From positions 34,671,143 through 34,735,142 of the forward strand of contig CM055096.1 of the NCBI GenBank assembly GCA_029204225.1: a stretch of DNA of 64,000 nt. Reading direction: 5' to 3'. The translations under genes were made by a program, and so were the position numbers. Source of the DNA: Diphasiastrum complanatum. Taxonomy: Eukaryota; Streptophyta; Lycopodiopsida; Lycopodiales; Lycopodiaceae. The notes under the pieces are model-generated. The model searched no databases and had not been told where the DNA came from. It saw only the letters and a program-made list of their open reading frames with translations. Each line of letters starts with the position of its first letter. Position 1 is the stretch's first letter. Below, piece after piece: positions 35,201 to 44,965 of this stretch.

Positions 35201-38200
35201 TCAGAAGCTGCTGCTGAGCAATTTTGTCGGGTAGCTGCAAGATTTGGAGCATGACCTACACCGGCCTTACGAGGATAAGGATGATTGGGTTTCCGCTTGG
35301 GGCGTGGTGGTGGGATATCAATGTCTTGTGCAATAGCTGTGAGGTTTCCTCCTGTTGATTGTTCTCGCTCCAACTGCAAACAAAATCAATTTTGTGTCAT
35401 GCACCCTATTATCTATCATTCTTTCTGCTAGCTCAGTGGCTCACCACCTGTACCATATATATAGAGCTAAAATTTTATTCATCACATCATTTGATAAAAT
35501 AATTTACATTCTTACTAGCTAACTTGATAAGTCAATTCTTCCGACCAGATATCAAGCGAGGTTTTTCACTCTCCCACAAAACTAACATTAAGAGGTTCAA
35601 GGCAACTCCTTTGGCAAGATTTTTTGACCAGAATGTTCAAAGTTTGCCCTTTTTCTTTTCACGTCCAAGTAAAGTCACATACCCTGATAGGATCAAACAG
35701 CATAGAAGTAATATACGAGCTAGAAGATAGGGGCCATATTAAGCTCTCGATGTAAGGGCTATGAACTCACTGAGAAAAGGTGACACTGTAAAGTCTCAAC
35801 AGGATGAATGTGTGGTAACTGGAAATCCATAAAAACTGATATTTAAGGCATGGCATCCGGAAATGTTTCCAAGTAAAACGCATGAACTGAAGACTGATTC
35901 ATGAGCGAAAGTCATGAAGGTTCTGGAAAAATATAGCAGTTTTGAACATTGGCCACATTGTTCTGTCTCCAATCTCATCCTATATAAAAATTGCTTACAA
36001 ATTTGCAACTCATGTTCCATAATCCACCTGAGTGTATTCAAACCAGCTGTATATATAGAGAATAGTGTCACAAAAGACTACAAGAAAACCTAAAATCGTT
36101 ATAGTGAAGAGCTACGTAATCCATGAAGAAAACATGCTTTTAGAGAAGCACGAGGTGCAGAAAGGACAAGTGAAGTGAGTTTTGTCTCAAGCAAAGTTCA
36201 AAGCACAATAGAGACGATACATAACAGAGATTAAACATCTCAATGTAAGAACAGTATTTTGTAACTCCATAATACAAGGATCAGCAACGTTAACCTTCAA
36301 GGTATGAACTGAAATCAAAGACAAGATCCAAGGAGCAAACATAGACGTAGAGTGATATTTTTGAACTTGACCCAAATTTTTCATATTTGTATCTCTGGAC
36401 CTTTCAGATCTATATGATACACAAATCCAGAAACTTTCTCTATGAGAAACACGGACAGCTTTGACTCCATAGAGACGTTGTCAAAATATAGTAATAGACA
36501 ATCTCCAACTTTTTGAGCTACGCGTGTGCTCAGATACCATGGCATGACACGTACATCATCCAGCTGCAGCCTTAAGAACTTTGATTGTAGAAAACTGCGA
36601 CTTTATCACAAGCAACTCATTTTCTTCTGAATTTTTGCATAATACTAACCCTACTACCATAATTTCATAAGTAGTGAAAAAACAATCCCAGATAACCAAT
36701 GTGCCCAGCTTAGACATAGAAACTGAGGAAGAAAATTAAAGATTCATTTGCATTGTGTCCTGTAACTATTCTCGGGAAAGAAAGTATAATGGGCAGAGGC
36801 AATTGTTGATACCTTAGAGAAAAACTTTTGTGCATGACTTCGAATCTGAATCGCACTCTTTGTACCAATATGCTCTGCAAATCGTATTTATGAAAAAACC
36901 ATATTCAGGTAATTTGAAATATTTCTCACTGATTTCAGTACAAATGGCACTGACTTATATACCAGAGCTATAAGAACCCAAGTTATAGGTTATCTAGAAT
37001 AGCACTAGAAATCTAACGTTCTTAAGAAGATGCATTGATAGAAAATCATTTTGACACCTTCTATTTGTCGCCAGCCGCGGCCATATAATTTCAATGCCTC
37101 TAAAAACCTCTGATGTTCTTCTTCAGTCCATTTCTCACGTTGCTTTGTAATGGTATAGGGTTTCCTAACCTACACCCAAGGTCATTAGAAGATCATTTCA
37201 AACTTCAGACAAAATATTTTAATACATGACATGAGTATATGTCTGAACTAGAATCTAAGACTCATACGGCAGCTTCTATCAGTAAAAAGAACATGCATAT
37301 TGCAAATCATTTCACCTATGTAGTAAAAATTCCAAAGCCACACAGGCAGGAGCAAAAATTTCAGTTAAAAAACACTGACAAGATAAGCATCGATTCTGAA
37401 GTTGGAAATGCTAGAACTAAGTATCCACCAAACATCCTCTATAAAGAAATGATGTCTCTGTGCTAAAGTGCAGGAAATGATCCTCCCAGTTAAAATGGCG
37501 GGGGCCAGGATACTTCTAAAGAAAATTCAAAGAATTCCCAACAACTTAGAAGTTCTAATACAAATGAGATTTCATCTGCCTAGACTCCATAGTTGCAAGG
37601 CCCTCGGGAAATCATGATTTTCCCATGCTGCGTTCAATGCCTTGCTAATATGATTTCGGTTCATTAAATTGGCTTCAAGGGCGATTAGAGGCATTGGTCC
37701 AGCCTTCCCATATACTTGGGCATGGGGAATCCTGGTTTGTGAGTCCTGCATTGAAGACCGCTTCACATTTGCAAAATTTCACAGCTTGACTACTTAAATG
37801 ACCATATCTAGCAACCCTATGCCTCCTTAAGCTTATGACCACAGTTAGCTAACGGTAGGGCATTAGTCTTGTGTGCATATCATGTCCATAGATAGATCAA
37901 AAGGCTCAAGCAACCAAAAACACTTGAAGCACTGAACCGTACATGGAAAATATGAGAAAACTACCTTTAAACCATAGAACCCACAGTTCTGGAGGGTTCC
38001 CAGAACCGTGGGTCCTGGGAACACGGTTCATCTAAAAATTAATTAATTATTTATTTATTTTAATTTTCCCCCCAAAACCCCTCATAGCTCGTTTTGGGGG
38101 TGAGGGAAAAGAAATAATTAATTAATTGATTAATTATTTCACGGTTTATACGGTTCTGCCCAAAAAAAGATTATGAACCGTACGGTTCACAGTACGGTTC

Positions 38201-39995
38201 TCAGAACCGTACTGAACCGTTTAACAGTTCATTGATTCTATGCTTTAAACCGTAAAAAATCTCAATAAATATAACTCCTGAGTCCTAGACATTGGCATTT
38301 TAGAATCAATCACTGGCACTCCAAATAACAATATTCTCAAGCAATCCATTATGAGCTATAAACAGCAATGTACTGCAAAATTGGTGGAGTGGAAGAAAGC
38401 CAAATGCCCCAAAGTCTCTGCATAAGCCAGGTCATAGTTGCACAGAAACGTGTTTCTGGCAAAAACGTTCCCAGAAACGCGTTTCTATGACCAGAATCGC
38501 TGAACAGAAAAAAAAAAAACCAGATATTATCAAAATTAGGGCAAATTTTTTAATTAATGCCTACAAATATCTGTTAAATTATTCTTACTATAGTTTAGCT
38601 AATTATTCTTACTGCCCTCAATTAGAGCTTTAATCTGATACCCTTATTGCCCCAAAAATAATAATAATAATAACAAAGTTTCTAAGAAATGTTCCCCCAA
38701 ATCAGAAACAAGTTTCAGAAACATGTTTCTGAACCCGTTTCTAGAAACCCTAAGCAACTATGGACTAAGCCTTATGGAAGCACACTTAATCAGTAAACTT
38801 TAATTGAAATTATGGAGGAAAAATCTCGGGAAATATGAATTGCAATCAAATTGTAGTACACCACTCCGTATGCGCTAAGAACAGCAAGATTTTGCAAAAA
38901 AAAAAAAAAGGTAATTAGTAAACTCTAATTGAAATTATGGGGTAAAAAAACCAGGAAATATGAATTGCAATCAAATTATATTACACACAAGAAATTCCAC
39001 TCCGTATGCGCTAAGAACAGCAAGATTTCGCAAAAAAAGAAAAGCAGGTACTCCTTCCAAAAACAAAAAAGGGAGCTACAAAAGGTTAAGAGCAAGCAGT
39101 CAATGGAAAGGACATCTGATTCTGATCAAGGCAAATGATGAACCACCAGAATAAGTAGCTTAACTATTAACACATTAGGGGCCCCTGATGTCACTCTAAA
39201 CACTCTCATCTCCAAAAACTATGATGCACAAAAAAGAGGGCTTGCATCCTTCACTAATCCCAATCAACTGAGTCGCCTACCATAAAGAGAGGATCTGAAT
39301 TTTGGTGAATTAGAAACAAATCTTCCTAGAATACTACAATTTTATAGAATTTCCTCCAGGTGCAATGTGGGGCCTTTCCAACAGCAGATAGATACTAAAA
39401 CTTGAATTACCATTGGCACAAACATAAACATTACAAAGCTAGTAAAACTATCTTTCAATGTGGCATAGACTGTCAATTGAGATATTTATTGTGCTACATG
39501 TGTGAGGCAGCCAAGGAGAGCTAGTATGTCCAGAAATACTCAAGTAACTTGACCAGAATCACTTCCAAAATTAAAACTGAAATTTTTTTGCCAAGCTACC
39601 TAGCTCAAAGCGTACAAAATATCATGCTTCCCTGTTTTTTTTCCTTCAAATGACTTGTGCTGTACAGGAAATTGAAACTTTTCATCAGTGGCCACCCATG
39701 CTCCTCCTTTGGCATATATCGCACATGCTACAAAAGATGAACTTCTAGCTATGAAAAAATTTGTTCTTACTACAATCTCTGACTGTGCAAGCTATAAAAC
39801 CCAGGATAAGGATCAATGGAATGCCTGACCATAAATCGAATGACCACCAAAACGAAGTGGTACCTTGACAGCTGATTCCTCCTCCAAAATGGAAAGCTCT
39901 CCAAATTCTACATTTGTTGAAACATCCTTGGCATCTACTAAGTAGAGAGGCCTTGCTCCAGATTTCTGTAAATAATCAAATTGCCTCCCAACATC
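32274..39995 (-). CDS. LHY: Circadian-clock MYB transcription factor, LHY/CCA1-like
   Basis: Nuclear SHAQKYF-class single-MYB repressor that binds evening elements in clock promoters. Proposed exons (minus): 39995-39864, 37169-37058, 36874-36813, 35373-35149, 34963-33005, 32876-32274. Their lengths (132, 112, 62, 225, 1959, 603) keep one frame, about 1030 residues. Exons 2-3 encode the MYB repeat ([19 protein letters not shown] ... GWRQIEE, HIGTK, SHAQKFF). Exon 4 gives [20 protein letters not shown], diagnostic of LHY/CCA1/RVE proteins. Exon 5 has the LHY-type [12 protein letters not shown] motif (33860-33910). Exon 6 ends [10 protein letters not shown], like the LHY C-terminus (GFxPYKR). 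The GT/AG sites named fit. Oddities: longer than the roughly 650-770 residues usual for LHY; a start codon in exon 1 is uncertain; the exon 4 donor could be GT at 35148 or GC at 35154, both in phase. RVE-like wording in the MYB repeat (GRGWRQIEE) leaves some doubt between LHY and an RVE relative. Confidence 0.82.
37966..38250. mobile_element. MITE-like element with terminal inverted repeats
   Basis: Left end TTTAAACCATAGAACCCACA is inverted at the right end (TGATTCTATGCTTTAAA, 38232-38248) over about 20 bp. Internally there are many copies of the word GAACCGT/ACGGTTC in both orientations, giving strong fold-back potential, and an AT-rich centre. About 285 bp, no coding capacity. Confidence 0.7.
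38429..38766. mobile_element. Second MITE-like element, AGAAACG-rich ends
   Basis: GTCATAGTTGCACAGAAACG at the left is inverted at the right (GTTTCTAGAAACCC..GCAACTATGGAC). Both ends carry repeated GAAAC/GTTTC words. Its interior has ATCTGATACCCTTATTGCCC, similar to the arm of the foldback element at 30.7-30.8 kb, which suggests related elements. Confidence 0.65.
38792..39039. repeat. Direct tandem duplication, about 120 bp unit
   Basis: Copy 1 starts AGTAAACTTTAATTGAAATT at 38792; copy 2 starts AGTAAACTCTAATTGAAATT at 38917. Both run to GCTAAGAACAGCAAGATTT plus an A-run. The copies differ by small indels and substitutions. Confidence 0.88.
39864..39995 (-). other. LHY: Candidate first coding exon of the LHY-like gene
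   Basis: The acceptor TTTTCCAG ends just above 39995 and the donor GTCAAG/GTACCA lies at 39864/39863. The 44 codons ([10 protein letters not shown] ... LEEESAVK) are open, and their end fits VRKPYT of the MYB exon in phase 0, as 'EELxxK-xRKPYT' does in known LHY proteins. No in-frame ATG lies inside. Translation would have to start in an exon further upstream, or at an ATG at 40013 if the intron is retained. Confidence 0.5.
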
Positions 39996-40013
39996 CTGGA
40001 AAACCAGCAGCAT

Positions 40014-40379
40014 TCAAAAACAAATAGAAAATCACAGGATAATTTAATCACAATCATAACAAAATCATAATATTAATATCAGTATATTGATCATATTAAG
40101 ATGAGGGTAGTTCGAATGGGCTGGGTTATCTTAATTCCCCGATAAGTAACATATAAGATAGAGAACTACATCTGCTAAGAGAAGTATCCACTTGTTTGAA
40201 ATTCCAGTCTTGTATCAAAACTTCAATGAGCAGCCCCTCATAGTTAAGTCCGTGATAGAGGTGGAAAACATCATTTGCCAGACAGACATTTATAATCCTT
40301 AAATTCAAGGCTCTTTAGGCTGCGCAATCAAGAAAGGAGGACTGATTCATGATAAATATTGTGTCATCCCAAAATGGAC
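40014..40379. other. Upstream flank of the LHY-like gene
   Basis: No coding motif. May hold further 5' UTR exons or the promoter of the clock gene; no convincing TATA, G-box or full evening element was picked out. Confidence 0.35.
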
Positions 40380-40445
40380 ACAAGCAGTCAATTGGTTAGG
40401 AAATCCTTTCCTCTCCATGAGGTCAGGGGTTCAAGTCCAATCCAC
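40380..40445 (+). repeat. tRNA-derived SINE-like head (A and B boxes)
   Basis: AGTCAATTGGTTAGGA (near 40385-40400) resembles a pol III A box and GGTTCAAGTCC (40428-40438) is a good B box, spaced as in tRNA genes. The flanks do not form an acceptor stem, so this is not a working tRNA. The tail and end of the element were not identified. Confidence 0.5.
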
Positions 40446-42561
40446 CACACAAATGAGAACATACAAGAGAGAGAAAAATGGACATAAGTAGAGGGATGAA
40501 CTTGGATCAATGCCCATGCTTGCAAAGATGAGACCTTACTATACCTACTTGTATGGATAAACTCCCTTAAGCTGGTGAGCTCATGGCTATAAAACCGTGT
40601 TAAGACATGAGAGAGAATTCATTCTCAACAACACTCTTTGGAGGAGAGCATTGACTTTGAAGAAACTGTTATATTGGTCATGCATGGAAATGATTAGCCA
40701 TGGAAAGTTGTCAACACGGGTGAGCATCATTGCATAGGATTCAAGTATTAATCATATGGAATGAGGACCCCATGGATGTGATGTGAGCCTACTAGCAAGC
40801 CTCCATATTTCTGAAAGGAGTATCAGATTTGGACGTCACACACAAGCTCTAGGGAATTGGGGGCATAATACCAATTAGGATAATGTTTCCTCCTTGAGTT
40901 TGTTTTTAGATGGTATCAGATTCAGCCTTGTGGCCTTCAGTGTGTGAGATATGGAAGTGTAAATGTTGTTGGAATGAATTTAATGTTGGATTGACAATTA
41001 TGTGTATTTTGATTGAGAAAACAATTTATAGTGATGGCTTGACATGCAAATCCCGCAATTATATTTGATAATTCGTAATATTAGCACCTCCGACCAGAGA
41101 TGGCTCAAAAGGTGAGATCAACCTCCGGAACAGTGGAACAATCTACTCAATTACCATATTCAGTGAGTCATGCTCCTAGAGAATGGTAGTGTATCTGCTT
41201 GACAGCTTGAAGTTAGTCCTATAATTAGAAAGAATGTACCAACGTGGAACCAACTATTAACGGCATGGATTGTGTCAAGTGTAGGAGCTTAAATCGGGCT
41301 GAAAGTAAGAATGGAGAATTTCTTGTGCATGTTTGGATGGGCATGTGAAAGCACTAGACACCATTAGATTTGATGGTGTTTTGGCCTGGGTCTCACATAA
41401 CAATAACGGATCTAGTAAATGAGGAATCACCAAGAAACCTCTAAGGGCGATTCCTCATTTGTTCTATTGAGGAATCACCCTTAGAATTTTGCACACTAGT
41501 AGGAGTTGGACTATTGAGTCTCATATGGTAATTGTGGAGTTAAATCTCCATATGTTGGATGGTTAGCCTAACATGTAGAGATTGTAGATGGACTTACCAT
41601 AGGGCCAAACAAAGTGCTTGGCTTCTTGATGAAGGTCCAACTCCTTTCGCTTCTTCAAGAAAATTTCATTCTTTTCATTATAAATGGGAAACATGCTCTT
41701 CTTACATTTGATTCATTGAACTAATGTTTGTTTCTTGAATTTATGGTGTTGCTTGCCTCATCGTGTATCTAGCTAGCTTGAGGTCCAATTTTTAGTACAA
41801 CTATTACTCTTGTTTAGCCATTTTTGTAAGAGATATTGTGTTCAACAACATCTCTATTCTCTTTTCAGCTTTTGCTTCTAGCCTCATGCACTCTTGGTCA
41901 ATGTGCACTGCATGGGTTCTCTCCTTCTACATACCATGTCATCTTTCATCATTGTGGTTTGTCGATGTTGAGTCATATTTTTGGCTAGAACTCCATATGC
42001 ATATTAGCCTGTTGGTGATCCTATGTGGTAATCTTGTTTTTTACGACTCCTTTAAAGTGCATTCATGTGCCCCAAGCATTATATTATTGCATTTTTAATA
42101 ATTCTAGGAGCCTAGCCCTAACTCAACCAATATTAATAGGCATTGATGCCTCATTTCTAGAGGGATTTTCTTTTACTCTAGAGGTATAGCTAGAACACAT
42201 TCTTATGGAAGGTCATTGTTCTCTATAAGCTTAATGATGATTTTAGTGACAATTTCGTATGCTTGTCCTCTTTCTATTCTCTCTATGATACAAAAAGCAC
42301 AATGGGATGCACATTGGCATGAGTGAATGGCTAGCTTCCATCCACAACGGACTGAGTCTAGGGCACAAATAGATGAGGTATAGGTTGTTATAGATGTGTC
42401 ACAGGTTCCAAATGAGGTATAACCACATGATCAACGTGATAAGGCACACGAGACACATATATAGGTTTCTCATACATACATAGAATAGGATCTATGTTAT
42501 CTTACACATGGGAATCTAGACATAACTTTCTCCAAATGAGTCACTATTTGTTCCTATGATG
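40446..42561. other. Intergenic, no gene seen
   Basis: About 2.1 kb of AT-rich DNA, with stops in all frames apart from short meaningless ORFs. No LTRs or TIRs noticed. Confidence 0.35.
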
Positions 42562-42566
42562 GTACT

Positions 42567-43043
42567 TGTTAGAGTCCAATTACGACTCTATCCTGACCTC
42601 GGCACGGCCGGTTACCAAAGGGCCTGAGGCCAAGTATTGGCAAGGGCCGGTGACCGAGGAGAACATCTGTCCCAAGTTGGGACCGGAGGTCACGAGCAGT
42701 GACCCGGTGTGGCCGCCTGACAAGTTGTCAGAGATGCGGTGTGTCTTGATCGTCGGGACCAAAGTCATCAGTGACGAGATGCTAGCCGGCAAGTAGTCGA
42801 GGTGACCAAGAGGGTCACAGGTTTTGGCGGGGCACGGGGGTGGTACCCTATGAGTCACTCAGCATTCATAGGTCACAAGGGCCAGGCATGCCAAGTGGAC
42901 TGATCACCCACAGGTGGATGCCATGTGCCAGTTGACGGGAATAGCAGGTAGAAGGACTCAAGGAGGGGGTGCCTATGGTTGGGAGGTTCATTCTACACAC
43001 CGGCTTCTAGGTTTCACGAGCTTGGAGAGACTAGCTTGTGACA
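42567..43043 (+). repeat. 5' LTR (477 bp) of the deleted chromovirus
   Basis: Begins TGTTAGAGTCCAATTACGAC and ends CTAGCTTGTGACA, directly before the primer site. Confidence 0.92.
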
Positions 43044-43045
43044 AT

Positions 43046-43057
43046 TGGTATCAGAGC
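43046..43057 (+). other. Primer-binding site (initiator tRNA-Met)
   Basis: TGGTATCAGAGC two bases inside the 5' LTR. Confidence 0.9.
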
Positions 43058-43159
43058 CTCGTTCTAGAGAGAGAAAAAGTCGTTCTAGAGAGAGAAAGTG
43101 TAGAAATTGTCCAGTACTTATTTGACATACACCGTGAAGGAAGGTATGTAGTTGAGAAA

Positions 43160-44466
43160 ACAGAAAAGTATTCGTGCCAGACACGAAGGATCTTCATCGT
43201 AAGATACTTCATGAATGCCATGATAGTCCCTACGCAGGGCACCCTGGTATTGATAAGACTAGTGAGCTTTTGAGAAGGCATTATTTCTGGCCACGATTGC
43301 AGCGGGATGTAAGAGAGTACGACCAGCGTTGCACGGCTTGTCAGGTGAACAAGGCCGAGAGAGTAAGTCCTCCGGGCTTGCTACATCCACTTGAGATACC
43401 TACAGGAAGGTGGGAAAGCATCTCTATGGATTTTATTGTTGGGCTACCCAAGACCCAGAATGGATTCAATTCCGTTATGGTAGTGGTAGACATGTTTTCC
43501 AAGATGGCTCATTTCATCGCAACGACCAAGAAGGTCACAGCTCCGCAAGTGGTTGAGTTGTTTATTCAGAATATTGTCAGGTTACATGGTCTTCCGAAGT
43601 CCATAGTTTCTAACAGGGATCCCAAGTTTACGAGAAATTTCTGGATTGAGGTGTTCGCCAAGTTGGGAACACAGTTGCGAATGAGTAGCTCTGAGCATCC
43701 TCAGACGGATGGCCAGACAAAGCGAGTGAATCAAATCTTGGAAGATATGCTTAGGGCATATGTGAGTAGTATGCAAACAGAATGGGTAAAGCATTTACCG
43801 CTATTGGAGTTCGCGTACAATGATAAGAGACATGCATCCACTGGATTGAGTCCATTTGAGCTCAACTATGGTTTCAGGCCATTGAGTCCTGCAATCATAG
43901 GAATTCCACATAGGGTACCTAGTGTTGTAGAGCTTTTGGCTCAGATGCAACAGAAGATAGAGTTGGCATGAGATAACTTGTCCAAAGCTGTAGCTAGGGC
44001 AGAGAGTTATGCTCGTGAGAACCGTACCTATCGGGAATTTGAGAATGGAGATTGGGTGTATTTACTAGTCCCTTCGAAGTCGAAGGTGCTACGCACAGGA
44101 AAGTGCACCAAGTTATCTCCTAGGTATTGTGGACCATGGTTGATAATTAAGAAGGTGAGCCAAGTAGCTTATAAGCTACAGCTACCTGTGGGATGCAAGG
44201 TGCATCCACTATTCCATGTTAGCAAACTGAAGAGATGTTTGCACGATGGCGATAGCCTGGTGAAAGGTCTAGTGTCTCTTGAGGAGAAAGACACCACAGA
44301 TTATGAGCCAGAAAGGATCCTAGAGCGAAGGGAGTGACGATTGCGAAATCGTCTCCTTCAAGAGTATCTAGTAACCTAGAAAGGGCATCCGTTGTCAGAT
44401 GCTACCTGGGAGACGCGACAGGTGTTGTAGAAATCTGACCCAGAGTTTGTCATCGAGGACCGATGA
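43160..44466 (+). pseudogene. Integrase and chromodomain-like tail, catalytically mutated
   Basis: The integrase zinc domain is kept (HECHDSPYAGHPG, then CTACQVNK). The catalytic core starts [10 protein letters not shown] with its first Asp. The second Asp is Asn in SNRDPKF (AAC at 43612-43614) and the catalytic Glu is Lys in QTKRVN (AAG at 43720-43722). Both fit G-to-A changes. A TGA follows IELA at 43969. The frame then continues ([38 protein letters not shown]) to another stop at 44335 and a broken chromodomain-like end (QEYLVT, DATWE). The 5' side is joined to the leader in the middle of the missing region near 43165, the deletion scar. Confidence 0.9.
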
Positions 44467-44487
44467 CTTGCCAGAGGAGAGAAGGAT

Positions 44488-44960
44488 TGTTAGAGTCCAG
44501 ATACGACTCTATCATGACCTCGGCACGGCCGGTTACCAAAGGGCCTGAGGCCAAGTATTGGCAAGGGCCGGTGACCGAGGAGGACATCTGTCCCAAGTTG
44601 GGACCGGTGCGTCACGAGCAGTGACCCGGTGTGGCCGCCTGACAAGTTGTCAGAGATGCGGTGTGTCTTGACCGTCGGGACCCTAGTTGTCAGTGACGAG
44701 ATGCTAGCTGGCAAGTAGTCGGGGTGACCAACACAGGTCTTTGGCGGGGCACGGGGGTGGTACCCTATGAGTCACTCAGTATTCACAAGTCACAGAGGCC
44801 AGGCATGCCAAGTGGACTGATCACCCACAGGTGGATGCCATGTGCCAGTTGACGGGAATAGCAGGTAGAAGGAGTCAAGGAGGGGGTGCCTATGGTTGGG
44901 AGGTTCATTCTACACACTGGCTTCTAGGATTCACGAGCTTGGAGAGACTAGCTTGTGACA
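44488..44960 (+). repeat. 3' LTR (473 bp) of the deleted chromovirus
   Basis: Same ends as the 5' LTR, followed by GTACT. Confidence 0.92.
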
Positions 44961-44965
44961 GTACT

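Larger units (their letters stand above)
37170..39863 (-). other. Large intron of the LHY-like gene with inserted repeats
   Basis: About 2.7 kb with no coding domain. Holds two MITE-like elements (37966-38250, 38429-38766) and a direct duplication (38792-39039). Small minus-strand frame 37766-37572 ([10 protein letters not shown]...) has no recognised domain. Confidence 0.5.
42562..44965 (+). mobile_element. Internally deleted Ty3/gypsy chromovirus with TSD
   Basis: The target duplication GTACT (42562-42566 and 44961-44965) flanks LTRs 42567-43043 and 44488-44960, both TGTTAGAGTCC...GCTTGTGACA. The initiator tRNA-Met primer site is at 43046-43057 and the purine tract (CCAGAGGAGAGAAGGAT) ends at 44487. 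Gag, protease, reverse transcriptase and RNase H are missing; only the leader and integrase onward remain, so it is about 2.4 kb long. The LTRs differ at many positions and by 4 bp in length, so it is clearly older than the element at 20.8 kb. Confidence 0.93.
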
